Assembly: GCA_963739355.1 (NCBI GenBank)
Contig: CAVUAD010000001.1
Coordinates: forward strand, 186,001 to 250,000
DNA from: JAWVFM01 sp963739355
Lineage (GTDB): Bacteria > Actinomycetota > Thermoleophilia > Solirubrobacterales > 70-9
Reading direction: 5' to 3'
Length of the DNA: 64,000 nucleotides
The notes under the pieces are model-generated. The model saw only the letters and a list, made by a program, of their open reading frames with translations, did no database searches and was not told the origin of the DNA. A program made the translations under genes and the position numbers. Position 1 is the stretch's first letter; each line of letters begins with the position of its first letter. Positions 1-8,712 of this stretch are shown in pieces.

Positions 1-1
1 C

Positions 2-103
2 GAGATCTCGCCGGAGGACACGGTCACGGTGGTCCGCTTCTCCCAGATCGTCGAGTCGCACCCCTCGCAGCTCGGCAACGGCGGTACCCCCTCTCCCAAC
101 TGA
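2..103 (+). CDS. C-terminal end of an unidentified protein (partial at window edge)
   Basis: An open frame enters from the left edge and ends at a TGA four bases before the next start codon. Only about 33 residues are visible. They include a segment reading DTVTVVRFSQIVESHPSQL and a Gly/Pro/Ser-rich tail. The short gap to the SRPBCC gene suggests co-transcription. There is too little sequence to name a family. Confidence 0.5.
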   Translation, partial: EISPEDTVTVVRFSQIVESHPSQLGNGGTPSPN

Positions 104-107
104 GCGA

Positions 108-584
108 ATGGCCCGCGACTACGAGTTCCTGACCGCGTGGGTGCTCGCCGCGCCGCGCGAGCGGGTCTGGGAGGCGATCTACGACTCAGACACCTGGCCC
201 CGATGGTGGCGCGGCGTCATCGAGGCCGAGCGGGAGCACGACGGCGACGAGGCCGGGATCGGCCAGATCGGACGCTACGTCTGGCGATCCAAGCTGCCAT
301 ACAACCTCGAGTTCCGCATGAAGACGACCCGCGTCGAGCCGCCGCACCTGCTCGAGGGCCATGCCTCCGGCGAGCTCGAGGGCATTGGCCGCTGGCGCCT
401 CTTCGAAGACAACTCGTCGACGGCCGTCATCTACGAGTGGAACGTCCACACCACGCGGCCCTGGATGAACCTCCTCGCCCCGGTCGCCCGGCCGGTCTTC
501 GCCTGGAATCACGACTGGGTGATGCGAAACGGCGGCACCGGCCTCGCCTCGCTCCTCGACTGCGAGCTCCTGGCGAGCGACTGA
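108..584 (+). CDS. SRPBCC (START-like) family protein
   Basis: This 158-residue protein has the usual length and layout of polyketide cyclase/dehydrase-type SRPBCC proteins. The N-terminal segment (roughly residues 8-35) reads as a strand followed by VWEAIYDSDTWPRWWRGV, the typical first helix with Trp-Pro-x-Trp-Trp. A long amphipathic C-terminal helix follows (about 125-155). These domains form a hydrophobic ligand pocket, but the ligand cannot be read from sequence. The start follows the upstream stop by four bases and there is no clear Shine-Dalgarno sequence, so translational coupling is likely. It is not part of the downstream groES transcript, which has its own promoter. Confidence 0.75.
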   Translation: MARDYEFLTAWVLAAPRERVWEAIYDSDTWPRWWRGVIEAEREHDGDEAGIGQIGRYVWRSKLPYNLEFRMKTTRVEPPHLLEGHASGELEGIGRWRLFEDNSSTAVIYEWNVHTTRPWMNLLAPVARPVFAWNHDWVMRNGGTGLASLLDCELLASD

Positions 585-623
585 GCCCTTCGCCGATCTG
601 AGTCACCCCGGCTCAAATCACCC

Positions 624-652
624 TTGAGCCCAGGCGAGCTCTTCGCTATCCT
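624..652 (+). promoter_or_regulatory. Probable sigma-70-type promoter of groES-groEL
   Basis: TTGAGC at 624-629 and TATCCT at 647-652 are separated by exactly 17 bases, and the expected transcription start falls just before the CIRCE operator. The geometry is good but both hexamers are imperfect. The assignment is supported mainly by its position directly upstream of CIRCE. Confidence 0.6.
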
Positions 653-664
653 CGCTCGTAGCTT

Positions 665-689
665 TGGCACTCTCGTATGTAGAGTGCCA
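665..689 (+). promoter_or_regulatory. CIRCE operator (HrcA-binding inverted repeat)
   Basis: A perfect 8-bp inverted repeat, TGGCACTC and GAGTGCCA, is separated by 9 bases. This matches the established CIRCE architecture (consensus TTAGCACTC-N9-GAGTGCTAA). It lies between the predicted groES promoter and the groES start, which is where HrcA represses groESL in many bacteria. No hrcA gene is in this window. Confidence 0.93.
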
Positions 690-749
690 GACCGCAGATT
701 CGCCAACGAAACGACCCGGGCGCGCCACGCGCCCCGACGGAGGTAACGA

Positions 750-1037
750 ATGAACTTGAAGCCGCTTGGCGATCGCCTGATCGTCAAGGCGATCGAGGAG
801 GAGGAGACCACCGCTAGCGGGATCCTGCTTCCGGACACCGCCAAGGAGAAGCCGCAGAAGGGCAAGGTCCTGGCAGTCGGCGACGGCGCCGTCGGCGAGG
901 ACGGCGAGCGCCGGCCCATCGACGTCGCCGAGGGCGACGAGGTCCTCTACTCGAAGTACGGCGGCACCGAGCTGAAGGTCGACGGCGAGGACGTTCTCGT
1001 CCTCCGCGAGTCCGACATTCTGGCGAAGGTCGTCTAG
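750..1037 (+). CDS. groES: Co-chaperonin GroES (Hsp10)
   Basis: This 95-residue protein has the standard Hsp10 length. It begins MNLKPLGDRLIVKAIEEEE and contains the mobile-loop segment (TASGILLPDTAKEKPQKGKV, residues about 22-41) that contacts GroEL. Seven copies cap the GroEL cylinder in the cytoplasm. A strong Shine-Dalgarno (GGAGGT) precedes the ATG. groEL follows after 30 bases with its own ribosome-binding site, so this is a bicistronic operon, and CIRCE upstream predicts HrcA-controlled heat-shock induction. Confidence 0.97.
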   Translation: MNLKPLGDRLIVKAIEEEETTASGILLPDTAKEKPQKGKVLAVGDGAVGEDGERRPIDVAEGDEVLYSKYGGTELKVDGEDVLVLRESDILAKVV

Positions 1038-1067
1038 TCCCCAACTTAGAAACGAAGGAGTAACCAA

Positions 1068-2702
<1,635 letters not shown>

Positions 2703-2820
2703 GGACCTTTAGGTCCGAAAGCAGCGGATGTGCGAATGAGGAGCTTTAGCTCCGAAACGAGCGTGTAAGGCGCAGAGCGCCGCAAGGTATTGACGGCGAA
2801 GCCGTCCGCATGTGATTCAG
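2703..2820 (+). repeat. Modular hairpin repeat downstream of groEL
   Basis: Four short perfect hairpins follow the groEL stop directly: GGACC-TTTA-GGTCC (2703-2716), GGAGC-TTTA-GCTCC (2740-2753), GGCGC-AGA-GCGCC (2769-2781) and GACGGC-GAA-GCCGTC (2792-2806). The first two are each followed by GAAA and an AGCG motif, and the block ends in CGCATGTGATTCA. The last 29 bases (2792-2820) recur behind thioredoxin at 20984-21012 with one mismatch, as does the CTCCGAAA...AGCGTGTAAGG segment. The block is noncoding as far as I can see. Function is unknown: candidates are an mRNA 3' stabiliser, an attenuator or a dispersed intergenic element. Confidence 0.75.
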
Positions 2821-2827
2821 GTAGAAC

Positions 2828-2885
2828 CACTCGCAACAGGCGAGTGACTTCGAGAGGGCTCGGCGCAAGCCGGGCCCTCTCTTTT
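2828..2885 (+). terminator. Terminator region of the groESL operon
   Basis: A 7-bp hairpin (CACTCGC and GCGAGTG, 2828-2846) is followed by a 12-bp stem at 2853-2880 with a GCAA tetraloop and one G-T wobble. CTTTT comes directly after it. This is a classical intrinsic terminator for groESL transcripts that read through the upstream small hairpins. Confidence 0.85.
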
Positions 2886-2899
2886 GGCCTAGTGGCCGA

Positions 2900-3061
2900 T
2901 CAGGACCTGCGGCTCCGCCGCGCCGGCGCCAGCACCACCTCCGCCTCGCCCGGCTCGACGCCTACATCGTCATGCGGATGCTCCGCGGCCGCAAGACGGC
3001 CGGCGCCCACGGGGCGGTGTCCGTTCCGCAGCAGGAACGCGACGACGGCGATGACGATCAC
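2900..3061 (-). CDS. Possible small membrane protein (53 residues)
   Basis: A GTG-started frame on the minus strand gives a hydrophobic N-terminus, VIVIAVVAFLLRNGHRP, which looks like a single membrane anchor. A hydrophilic tail rich in Ala, Glu and Arg follows. No convincing Shine-Dalgarno or promoter is visible and I recognise no family. It occupies the otherwise gene-free stretch between the groEL terminator and the next secreted-protein gene. Codon composition fits the genome, but so would chance in such GC-rich DNA, so this is a weak call. Confidence 0.25.
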   Translation of the reverse strand: MIVIAVVAFLLRNGHRPVGAGRLAAAEHPHDDVGVEPGEAEVVLAPARRSRRS

Positions 3062-3160
3062 TGCAGGGCGCCGAGTCTATAGGCGCCGCAGCGTCTTCCC
3101 CGGGTTAGAGTCAGCGCCGACCGAGCCGGCTTGTCGCCGGCCCACCAAAGGAGGGAACCA

Positions 3161-3514
3161 GTGAAGGCATGGAGAGCGGCGCTGGCCGCAGCAATCGCAA
3201 CCGCGGCGATCTCGTTCGTCGCGTTCGCGCCGGCGGCCCAGCACGGCAAGGGCGCGGGGAAGCTGAAGATCACGACGGCGAGCAAGAGCGGACAGGTGCA
3301 AGCGGCCGCAACATGCCCGAAGGGCTACGTCGTCATCGGCGGCGGCTTCTCCGCGATCGACGGGAACGTCATCAACAACCAGAAGCAGGACCAGAACACC
3401 TGGATCGTGCAGACGGCTCCCCCGAACGGCAAGCGCCTCGGCCCCGTCACCGCGTCGGCTGTCTGCGCCAAGGGCACTGACGGCCTGAAGGTCGTGGACT
3501 CCGGCAACGAGTAG
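3161..3514 (+). CDS. Small secreted protein with one Cys-Pro-x-Gly/GGG motif domain
   Basis: This 117-residue protein starts at GTG just behind a strong AAAGGAGGG ribosome-binding site. The start gives a signal peptide of about 26 residues (basic VKAWR, hydrophobic core, AQHGK). The mature part holds one unit in the order Ala-x-CPKGYVVIGGGF, then a Trp-x-Val strand, then SAVCAKG. The same unit occurs three times in the secreted protein at 4786-5676. The two Cys per unit may form a disulfide. I do not recognise a named family. A structural or adhesive exported role is possible, but no function can be assigned. Confidence 0.75.
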   Translation: MKAWRAALAAAIATAAISFVAFAPAAQHGKGAGKLKITTASKSGQVQAAATCPKGYVVIGGGFSAIDGNVINNQKQDQNTWIVQTAPPNGKRLGPVTASAVCAKGTDGLKVVDSGNE

Positions 3515-3515
3515 G

Positions 3516-4394
3516 TCAGCCGGCGAGGACCTGATCCATGCGCAGGGGCTCGACGCCGAGTCCCTGCGCGTCGGCGGGCCCTGAGGCGGTGGTCATCGGC
3601 ACCTCGAGGAGCTCAGCCTCCTCCCAGGTGGCGAATACGGCGTCGCCGACCACGCGGCGCATCGCGTTCAGGATCAGCCGGACCGCATTCAGCGGAACGT
3701 GGACCACCGGCCGCTGGCGGCCGGCCGCGCGCGCGATCAAGCGCGCGATCTGCTCGTAGGTGAGCACCTCCGGGCCGGCGAGCTCCACCGTCCCCGTCGC
3801 CTTCTGCTCCAGCGCCGCCGTGACGCAGCGAGCCACGTCACCGGCCCAGATGGGCTGATAGGCGGCGCGACCGGAGCCCGAGATCGGGAGGACGGGGAGC
3901 AGGGCGAGGCGCCGCATGCTCGTGACCCACGGATCGTCGCGGTCGTAGACGATCGAGGGCGAGAAGATCGTGCTCTCCAGCGGTGACGCCGCGACCGCCC
4001 CTTCCGCGAGCGCCTTGGCGCGGAAGAAGCGGGTGCGCTGGAAGGGGCTGGCGCCCATGGCCGAGAAGAACATGAAGCGCTCGACCCCTGCCGCCTCGGC
4101 GGCGGCGAGCAGGCGCGCGGTCCCGAGGCCGTTGACCTCCTCAACCGAGCCCGACGGCGCGTCGCGGATGGAGGCCGCCAGGTGGACGACGGTGTCGACT
4201 CCGCGGAAGGCCTGCCGGCGGACGGGCAGGTCCGCCAGTGCGGCCAGGTCTCCCATCGCGAGCTGGACGTCCACGCGGTTGCGCCCCAGGCGTCGCGGGT
4301 CGCGGACGAGGACGCGAACCTGCCGGCCCGACTCGAGGAGCAGTGGCAGGAGCGCCTTCCCGACCGTCCCTGTTGCCCCGGTGAGCAGGATCAC
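3516..4394 (-). CDS. NAD(P)-binding Rossmann protein, NmrA/NDUFA9-like SDR
   Basis: This 292-residue protein begins with the nucleotide-binding motif LLTGATGTVGKALL (GATGTVG at about residues 5-11). It continues with VRVLVRDPRRL and GVDTVVHLAAS, typical of atypical short-chain dehydrogenases of the NmrA and complex-I NDUFA9-like type. No YxxxK active site is evident, so a regulatory or ligand-binding role is as likely as catalysis. The GTG start has no Shine-Dalgarno sequence. A TAATCT hexamer lies 7 bases upstream inside a palindrome, suggesting a leaderless and regulated transcript. It is divergent from ferredoxin. Confidence 0.8.
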   Translation of the reverse strand: MILLTGATGTVGKALLPLLLESGRQVRVLVRDPRRLGRNRVDVQLAMGDLAALADLPVRRQAFRGVDTVVHLAASIRDAPSGSVEEVNGLGTARLLAAAEAAGVERFMFFSAMGASPFQRTRFFRAKALAEGAVAASPLESTIFSPSIVYDRDDPWVTSMRRLALLPVLPISGSGRAAYQPIWAGDVARCVTAALEQKATGTVELAGPEVLTYEQIARLIARAAGRQRPVVHVPLNAVRLILNAMRRVVGDAVFATWEEAELLEVPMTTASGPADAQGLGVEPLRMDQVLAG

Positions 4395-4398
4395 GGCG

Positions 4399-4413
4399 GG
4401 GAGATTATCTCCC
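4399..4413. promoter_or_regulatory. Palindrome overlapping the -10 of the NAD(P)-binding protein gene
   Basis: GGGAGAT-T-ATCTCCC is a perfect 7-bp inverted repeat around one base. On the minus strand it contains TAATCT, 7 bases before the GTG start at 4394, so a bound protein would block the predicted promoter. It lies in the short divergent region shared with the ferredoxin gene. Confidence 0.5.
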
Positions 4414-4504
4414 TAAACTTTTCGCTCCGCCCGGGTGCCCGCCTGTCCGGGACCGATACGAACACGATGCTTACGAGCCACTTGAAGACTGAAGGGAGCC
4501 CGAC

Positions 4505-4768
4505 TTGGCTTATGTGATCGCCGAGCCGTGCATCGGCCAGAAGGACAACTCGTGCGTCGAGGTGTGTCCCGTCGACTGCATCCACCCGACCCCTGACGAG
4601 TCCGACTACGAGGGCGTCGAGCAGCTCTACATCGATCCCGACGAGTGCATCGACTGCGACGCGTGCGTCGAGGCCTGCCCCGTCGACGCCTGCTTCGCCG
4701 AGGACCAGCTTCCCGACGAGTGGTCCAAGTACACGGCGATCAACGCCGAGTACTACACGGCCAAGTAG
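4505..4768 (+). CDS. fdxA: Seven-iron (3Fe-4S/4Fe-4S) ferredoxin
   Basis: This 87-residue protein shows the FdxA pattern: an N-terminal Cys set with spacing C-x7-C-x3-C-P (residues 9, 17, 21) and a second set CIDCDACVEACPVDAC (about 50-65). These ligate one 3Fe-4S and one 4Fe-4S cluster and carry low-potential electrons in the cytoplasm. The start is TTG at 4505, chosen because GAAGGGAGC precedes it and because MAYVIAEPCIG is the conserved family N-terminus. It precedes a secreted-protein gene by 17 bases, possibly in one transcript. Confidence 0.92.
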   Translation: MAYVIAEPCIGQKDNSCVEVCPVDCIHPTPDESDYEGVEQLYIDPDECIDCDACVEACPVDACFAEDQLPDEWSKYTAINAEYYTAK

Positions 4769-4785
4769 ATCCGGAGAGGGGAACG

Positions 4786-5676
4786 ATGCTCGGCAGAAGC
4801 CGTCTCACCGGCGGCCTGACGCTCACTGCGGCAGTTGCGCTGGCGACCTTCGCGGCGCTCGCGCTGGGGAGCGGGGGAGCGACGACCGAGTCGACCGTGG
4901 TGACCGTCGCCGGGTACAACGGCACGGATCCGAGCTTCCCGGCCGAGGCCGCCATCGTCGGGTGCCCGCAGGGCTCCAAGCCGCTGAACGGGGGCTGGAC
5001 AGGTGAGGCGGATCCCCACGTTCCCAGTACCAGTCCGGAGATCTTCCCCCAGTCGGTCAAGTTCAAGGGCGGAACCTGGAAGGTCCTTGGCGTCAACGAG
5101 GGCTCGTCCGCGGGCGAGCTCAAGGCCATCGAGCGCTGCGGCAAGGAATTGCCCAACGTCCACGCGGTCACGAAGACGGCTTCGGTCGCGCCCGGCAAGA
5201 CCGCGACCGTCACCGCGACATGTCCCAAGGGCACGGAGGTTCTCCGCGGCGGCTATGACGCGGCCACTCCGGACGCCCACGCGCCGAGCGTCTTCGTCTT
5301 CGGCGCGCGCCGCGCGTCGCGCCGCGAATGGAAGGTGAGCGCCGAGATGCCGAGCCTGCAGCCGAAGGCGCTGAGCAGCGGGAAGTTCTCGGCAATCGCC
5401 TACTGCGGCAAGGGACCGAAGCTGAAGGCGGTGAAGAGCGTCGCGACGGTGGCGCCCCAGAACGCCCAGGCGATGAGCCTCGCATGCCCGGCGGGCACGA
5501 AGGTGGTCTTCGGAAGCGCTCTCGGCGACGTCGACCCCGGGAGCCAGACACGAGGGGTGTTCCCGAGCGAGTCGCGAGCGCAGGGAAAGCGTCACTGGAT
5601 CGTCGGCGGTCCCAACTTCGCGTCCCAGAGCAGCCCGTTCAGCGGCAAGCTCAAGGGCTACGTCTACTGCGCCTGA
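4786..5676 (+). CDS. Secreted protein with three repeats of the Cys-Pro-x-Gly domain
   Basis: This 296-residue protein has an N-terminal signal peptide (MLGRSRLTGG then a long Ala/Leu core to about residue 30). Three similar units follow. Each has a Cys near its start (GCPQGSKPLNGGW; TCPKGTEVLRGGY; ACPAGTKVVFGSA), a central Trp-containing strand, and a closing Cys (ERCGK; AYCGKG; VYCA). The nearby 117-residue protein carries a single unit. The ATG is preceded by GGAGAGGGG. No known domain name can be assigned. The repeat count and paired Cys suggest an extracellular disulfide-stabilised bead architecture. Confidence 0.75.
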   Translation: MLGRSRLTGGLTLTAAVALATFAALALGSGGATTESTVVTVAGYNGTDPSFPAEAAIVGCPQGSKPLNGGWTGEADPHVPSTSPEIFPQSVKFKGGTWKVLGVNEGSSAGELKAIERCGKELPNVHAVTKTASVAPGKTATVTATCPKGTEVLRGGYDAATPDAHAPSVFVFGARRASRREWKVSAEMPSLQPKALSSGKFSAIAYCGKGPKLKAVKSVATVAPQNAQAMSLACPAGTKVVFGSALGDVDPGSQTRGVFPSESRAQGKRHWIVGGPNFASQSSPFSGKLKGYVYCA

Positions 5677-5707
5677 GGAGAGCCCTGCGCCCGCCGGCGC
5701 CTGGACC

Positions 5708-6862
5708 TTAGCCCTGGACGACGGGCAACTCTGTGCCGCCGACCGCGCCGGCCGGGACCGCGGCCGCCGGCGGAGCCTGCATCACCGGCAGCTCCTGAGG
5801 CGTCGCGGAAACGATGCCGCGCGCGGCCTGGCGGATTGCCTGTGCCGCGGGTGAGTCGGGCTGGGAGATCACGAGGGGTTCGCCGGAGTCGGCGTGGAGC
5901 CGCAGTTCCTCTGAAAGCGGCACCTTGCCGAGCAGCGGGACATCGAGCTCGTCGGCGAGCAGCTGGCCGCCGCCCTCGCCGAAGATCGTGAAGCGCTGTC
6001 CGTCGGGGGTCGTGAAGCCCGACATGTTCTCGATCACGCCGAGCAGCTCGAGGTCGACCTTGGCGGCCATCTCGGCGGCGCGGGCCGCGACCGACTGCGC
6101 TGCGGGCTGCGGGGTGGTGACGACCAGCATCTTGGCCTGCGGCAGGAGCTGCGCGAGCGTCATCGAGACGTCGCCGGTGCCGGGGGGCAGATCCAGAAGC
6201 AGGTAGTCCAGCTCGCCCCAGTCGACGTCCTCGAGGAACTGCTGGATCGCCTTGTGGAGCATTGGTCCGCGCCAGACGACAGCGGCGTTCTCCTCGACGA
6301 AGAACCCGATTGAGATCACCTTCACCCCGGCGGGCCCGTCGAGCGGGATGATCTTGCGCTCGCCGTTGACCTGCGGCCGGCCCGAGACGCCGAGCATGCG
6401 GGGGATCGAGTAGCCGTAGACGTCGGCGTCGAGGGCGCCGGCGGTCTGGCCCTCGGCCGCGAGCGCGGCGGCGAGGTTGGCTGTCAGCGTCGACTTGCCC
6501 ACGCCGCCCTTGCCGGAGGCCACGCAGATCACGTTCTTCACCTGCGCCAGCGCGCCCTGGGGGAGCTTGCCGCGGCCGAGCGCCTCCTGAAGCCCGCGCT
6601 TCTCCTCGTCGGAGAGGACGTCGAAGGCGACCTCGACGCGGCTCACTCCCTCGAGCGCGGAGACGTGCTCCACCACCGCCTGCTGGAAGTGGTTGCGGAT
6701 GGGGCAGCCGGGGGTGGTGAGCGAGACCATCACATCGACGTTGCCGTCGTCGCCGATCTCGATGGAGCGGACCATGCCGAGCTCGACGATGTTGCGCCGG
6801 AGCTCCGGGTCGATCACGGCCGTGAGGGCGTTGGTGATTGCGTCGGTGGTGGGGGGAGCCAT
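5708..6862 (-). CDS. mrp: Mrp/NBP35-type P-loop ATPase with N-terminal MIP18 domain
   Basis: This 384-residue protein joins a MIP18/DUF59 domain (AIDPELRR-like segment, about 10-90) to a ParA-like Mrp ATPase. The deviant Walker A CVASGKGGVGKSTL lies at about 112-125 and DLPPGTGD follows. The family acts as an iron-sulfur cluster carrier or assembly scaffold. The Cys-x-x-Cys used to bridge a cluster in many Mrp proteins is absent here; the matching region reads MSGFTTPDGQRF. I chose the ATG at 6862 because the conserved N-terminus begins there, and a GACAAT hexamer sits 6 bases upstream with no Shine-Dalgarno. The alternative GTG at 6901 adds 13 unconserved residues. Confidence 0.88.
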   Translation of the reverse strand: MAPPTTDAITNALTAVIDPELRRNIVELGMVRSIEIGDDGNVDVMVSLTTPGCPIRNHFQQAVVEHVSALEGVSRVEVAFDVLSDEEKRGLQEALGRGKLPQGALAQVKNVICVASGKGGVGKSTLTANLAAALAAEGQTAGALDADVYGYSIPRMLGVSGRPQVNGERKIIPLDGPAGVKVISIGFFVEENAAVVWRGPMLHKAIQQFLEDVDWGELDYLLLDLPPGTGDVSMTLAQLLPQAKMLVVTTPQPAAQSVAARAAEMAAKVDLELLGVIENMSGFTTPDGQRFTIFGEGGGQLLADELDVPLLGKVPLSEELRLHADSGEPLVISQPDSPAAQAIRQAARGIVSATPQELPVMQAPPAAAVPAGAVGGTELPVVQG

Positions 6863-6906
6863 TGACCAATTGTCGCAGGCGGGCCCGAACTGCCTCCACA
6901 AAGACC

Positions 6907-6931
6907 AACGGACCCATTCGTTGGGCCCGTT
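6907..6931 (-). terminator. Hairpin terminator behind the coiled-coil protein gene
   Basis: Read on the minus strand this is a 10-bp stem (AACGGGCCCA with TGGGTCCGTT, one G-T pair) with a 5-base loop, followed by GGTCTTTG. A second inverted repeat, TGCCGGC and GCCGGCA, lies at 6958-6982. Together they separate the 7031-7492 gene from mrp. Confidence 0.55.
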
Positions 6932-7030
6932 GATCAGGGAGGAGAGGTTGCTATGTCTGCCGGCGAGGTATGTGTGCCGGCAGATCTCTCCGCTTGCCGC
7001 ACCTCTCGAGCGGCAGCGGGCTAAGGGTCG

Positions 7031-7492
7031 CTAGACCAGGGTGGAGACACGCTCCGAAACGGTGGTCTGAGCCTTCTTGAGGCCGTCCTCGACGTCGCGG
7101 AAACGCTTGGTCACCTCGGTGCGGTTGCGCTTCACCGCGGTCTCAACCGTGCGGCGGCGCTTGTTGATGTCGCGCTCGACGCGGTTGCGGGTGGTGCGAA
7201 CCTGGCGGGTGGCCTTGCGGCGCGCGCTGGAGCCACGGCGCTCGAGCTTGGAGAACTCCCGCGTCACCTGGGTGCGGAGGCTCTTGAGCTCGCGCTCGGC
7301 GGCCTTGCGGGACGTCCACGGCTCGACGAGCTCGTTGACGCGGTCCGCGACGGTCAGGGCGGCGCCGACGGGGACGTCGACCGTGCGCTCCGCCGTCTGG
7401 CGAACGTAGTCGAGGCCCTCGGGCTTGGCCTGCGTCTGCTTGGTCTGCGTGGCAGTGCTGTTGGCGGTGGTCTTGGTGGCGTTGGTGGCCAT
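7031..7492 (-). CDS. Basic coiled-coil protein, histone/HBHA- or phasin-like
   Basis: This 153-residue protein has a Thr/Ala/Lys/Gln-rich N-terminus (about 1-25). A long, uninterrupted, strongly basic helix full of Arg, Lys and heptad-like spacing follows (about 50-150). That composition resembles actinobacterial heparin-binding-hemagglutinin-like, apolipoprotein-like or phasin-like proteins. No enzymatic motif is present. The ATG at 7492 follows GAGAGGGG. An upstream in-frame start at 7546 has no ribosome-binding site. DNA, membrane or storage-granule association are all possible. Confidence 0.6.
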   Translation of the reverse strand: MATNATKTTANSTATQTKQTQAKPEGLDYVRQTAERTVDVPVGAALTVADRVNELVEPWTSRKAAERELKSLRTQVTREFSKLERRGSSARRKATRQVRTTRNRVERDINKRRRTVETAVKRNRTEVTKRFRDVEDGLKKAQTTVSERVSTLV

Positions 7493-7629
7493 CTGCTTCG
7501 TAACCCCTCTCGAATGGGTCTTTCTCTTAGTCCTTACTACTAACAATGTTCAGTGTAGCAACACGAACAGGTGTTTGTACTCCGGGCCTCGCCGGCGGTT
7601 ACGTGATGGCGGAGCACCGCGCGCCTGCC

Positions 7630-8712
7630 TCAGGCGGGCGCGAGCGCCGTACGACGGGCGATCCAATCCTTCGGCCGCTCGAGCTCCGCGGGCGAGGGCA
7701 GCGCCTCCGGCGACTCCCAGACGGCGTTCAGGCCCTCGATGCCCGCTTGGGCCTCGACGGCATCGCAGAACGCCTTGCCCAGCCGGTACTGGCGCATCTT
7801 CATCTCGAGGCCGAGGATGCGAGCCACCACCTCTCCAAGCCCGCCCCTGCCCTGACGGCGCTCGTCGATCCGCTCCCGCAGCACTGCAAACTCCGCCGCG
7901 CGCTCGGGTGCGGCGCGGTCCATCACGTGCTCCGCGTAGCCCTCGACGACGGCCATGGCGGTCTGCAGGCGGTCGAGCACCTCGCGTTGCTCGCCGCCGA
8001 CCAGCGCGGTCGCCAGCTCGCCGTGCAGCATCGCCCGCACCGTCTTTCGCGGGTCCGAGGTGACGAGACGGCGCGCAAGCGACTTCAGAGCCGCGGCGTC
8101 GACGCCTGAGGAGCCGGACTCGATCAGCTCGTCGAGAAGGCCGGAAAGGTGCGGCTGCAGCCAGCCGACCGCCCCGAACTGGAGGGCGTGGGTGACCTCG
8201 TGAAGCGCCACCCACTCGAGAAACGCGTCCCGCTCCCCGCCGAGCTGGGCATGCGTCGCCACCAGGTTCGGCTCGACCAGAAGGAGCCGTGGGCGGCGAC
8301 GGGACCGCCCGAGAGCCACGTCGTACTGCCCGAGGACCCTTCGCGAGGCGAAGCCGATCGCCGCGCCGGCCTCGGCGGCTGCGGCGCGCCCGGCCACCCC
8401 GCGGATGATCGACCCGAGCGGACCGGGCGCCGAGAGCCCGTCGGCAAGCTTCTGTTCCAGCCGCGCGGAGACATCGCGGAGCGTCACCAGGCCAAGCTGC
8501 GCCCAGCGGGCCCGGTCGACGGCCTCGGCGCGAGGCAGGTCTGCCGCTTGGAGCCCCGTGTACGCGGAGACCTTCACGGCGGCCGCCGTCGCTGCGTCGG
8601 CCACGGCCTTCGGCCCGAAGGGCCGGGAGCGGCCACGCGGCGAGCCGTCGCCGGCGATCCGCACGGCGATTCGCTCCGCCAGCGGCCAGTCCACCAGCGG
8701 ACTCGAGGGCAT
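7630..8712 (-). CDS. Zinc-dependent metalloprotease of the DUF2342 (F420-associated) family
   Basis: This 360-residue protein contains the zincin signature HEVTHALQF (His-Glu-x-x-His, about residue 170). It is flanked by PRLLLVEPNLVATHAQLGG and a helical domain, matching the actinobacterial DUF2342 group often annotated as coenzyme-F420-biosynthesis-associated. That label comes from genome co-occurrence, not demonstrated activity. The ATG overlaps the stop of the upstream phosphatase gene by one base, so the two are co-translated. No other F420 gene is visible in the window. Confidence 0.85.
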   Translation of the reverse strand: MPSSPLVDWPLAERIAVRIAGDGSPRGRSRPFGPKAVADAATAAAVKVSAYTGLQAADLPRAEAVDRARWAQLGLVTLRDVSARLEQKLADGLSAPGPLGSIIRGVAGRAAAAEAGAAIGFASRRVLGQYDVALGRSRRRPRLLLVEPNLVATHAQLGGERDAFLEWVALHEVTHALQFGAVGWLQPHLSGLLDELIESGSSGVDAAALKSLARRLVTSDPRKTVRAMLHGELATALVGGEQREVLDRLQTAMAVVEGYAEHVMDRAAPERAAEFAVLRERIDERRQGRGGLGEVVARILGLEMKMRQYRLGKAFCDAVEAQAGIEGLNAVWESPEALPSPAELERPKDWIARRTALAPA

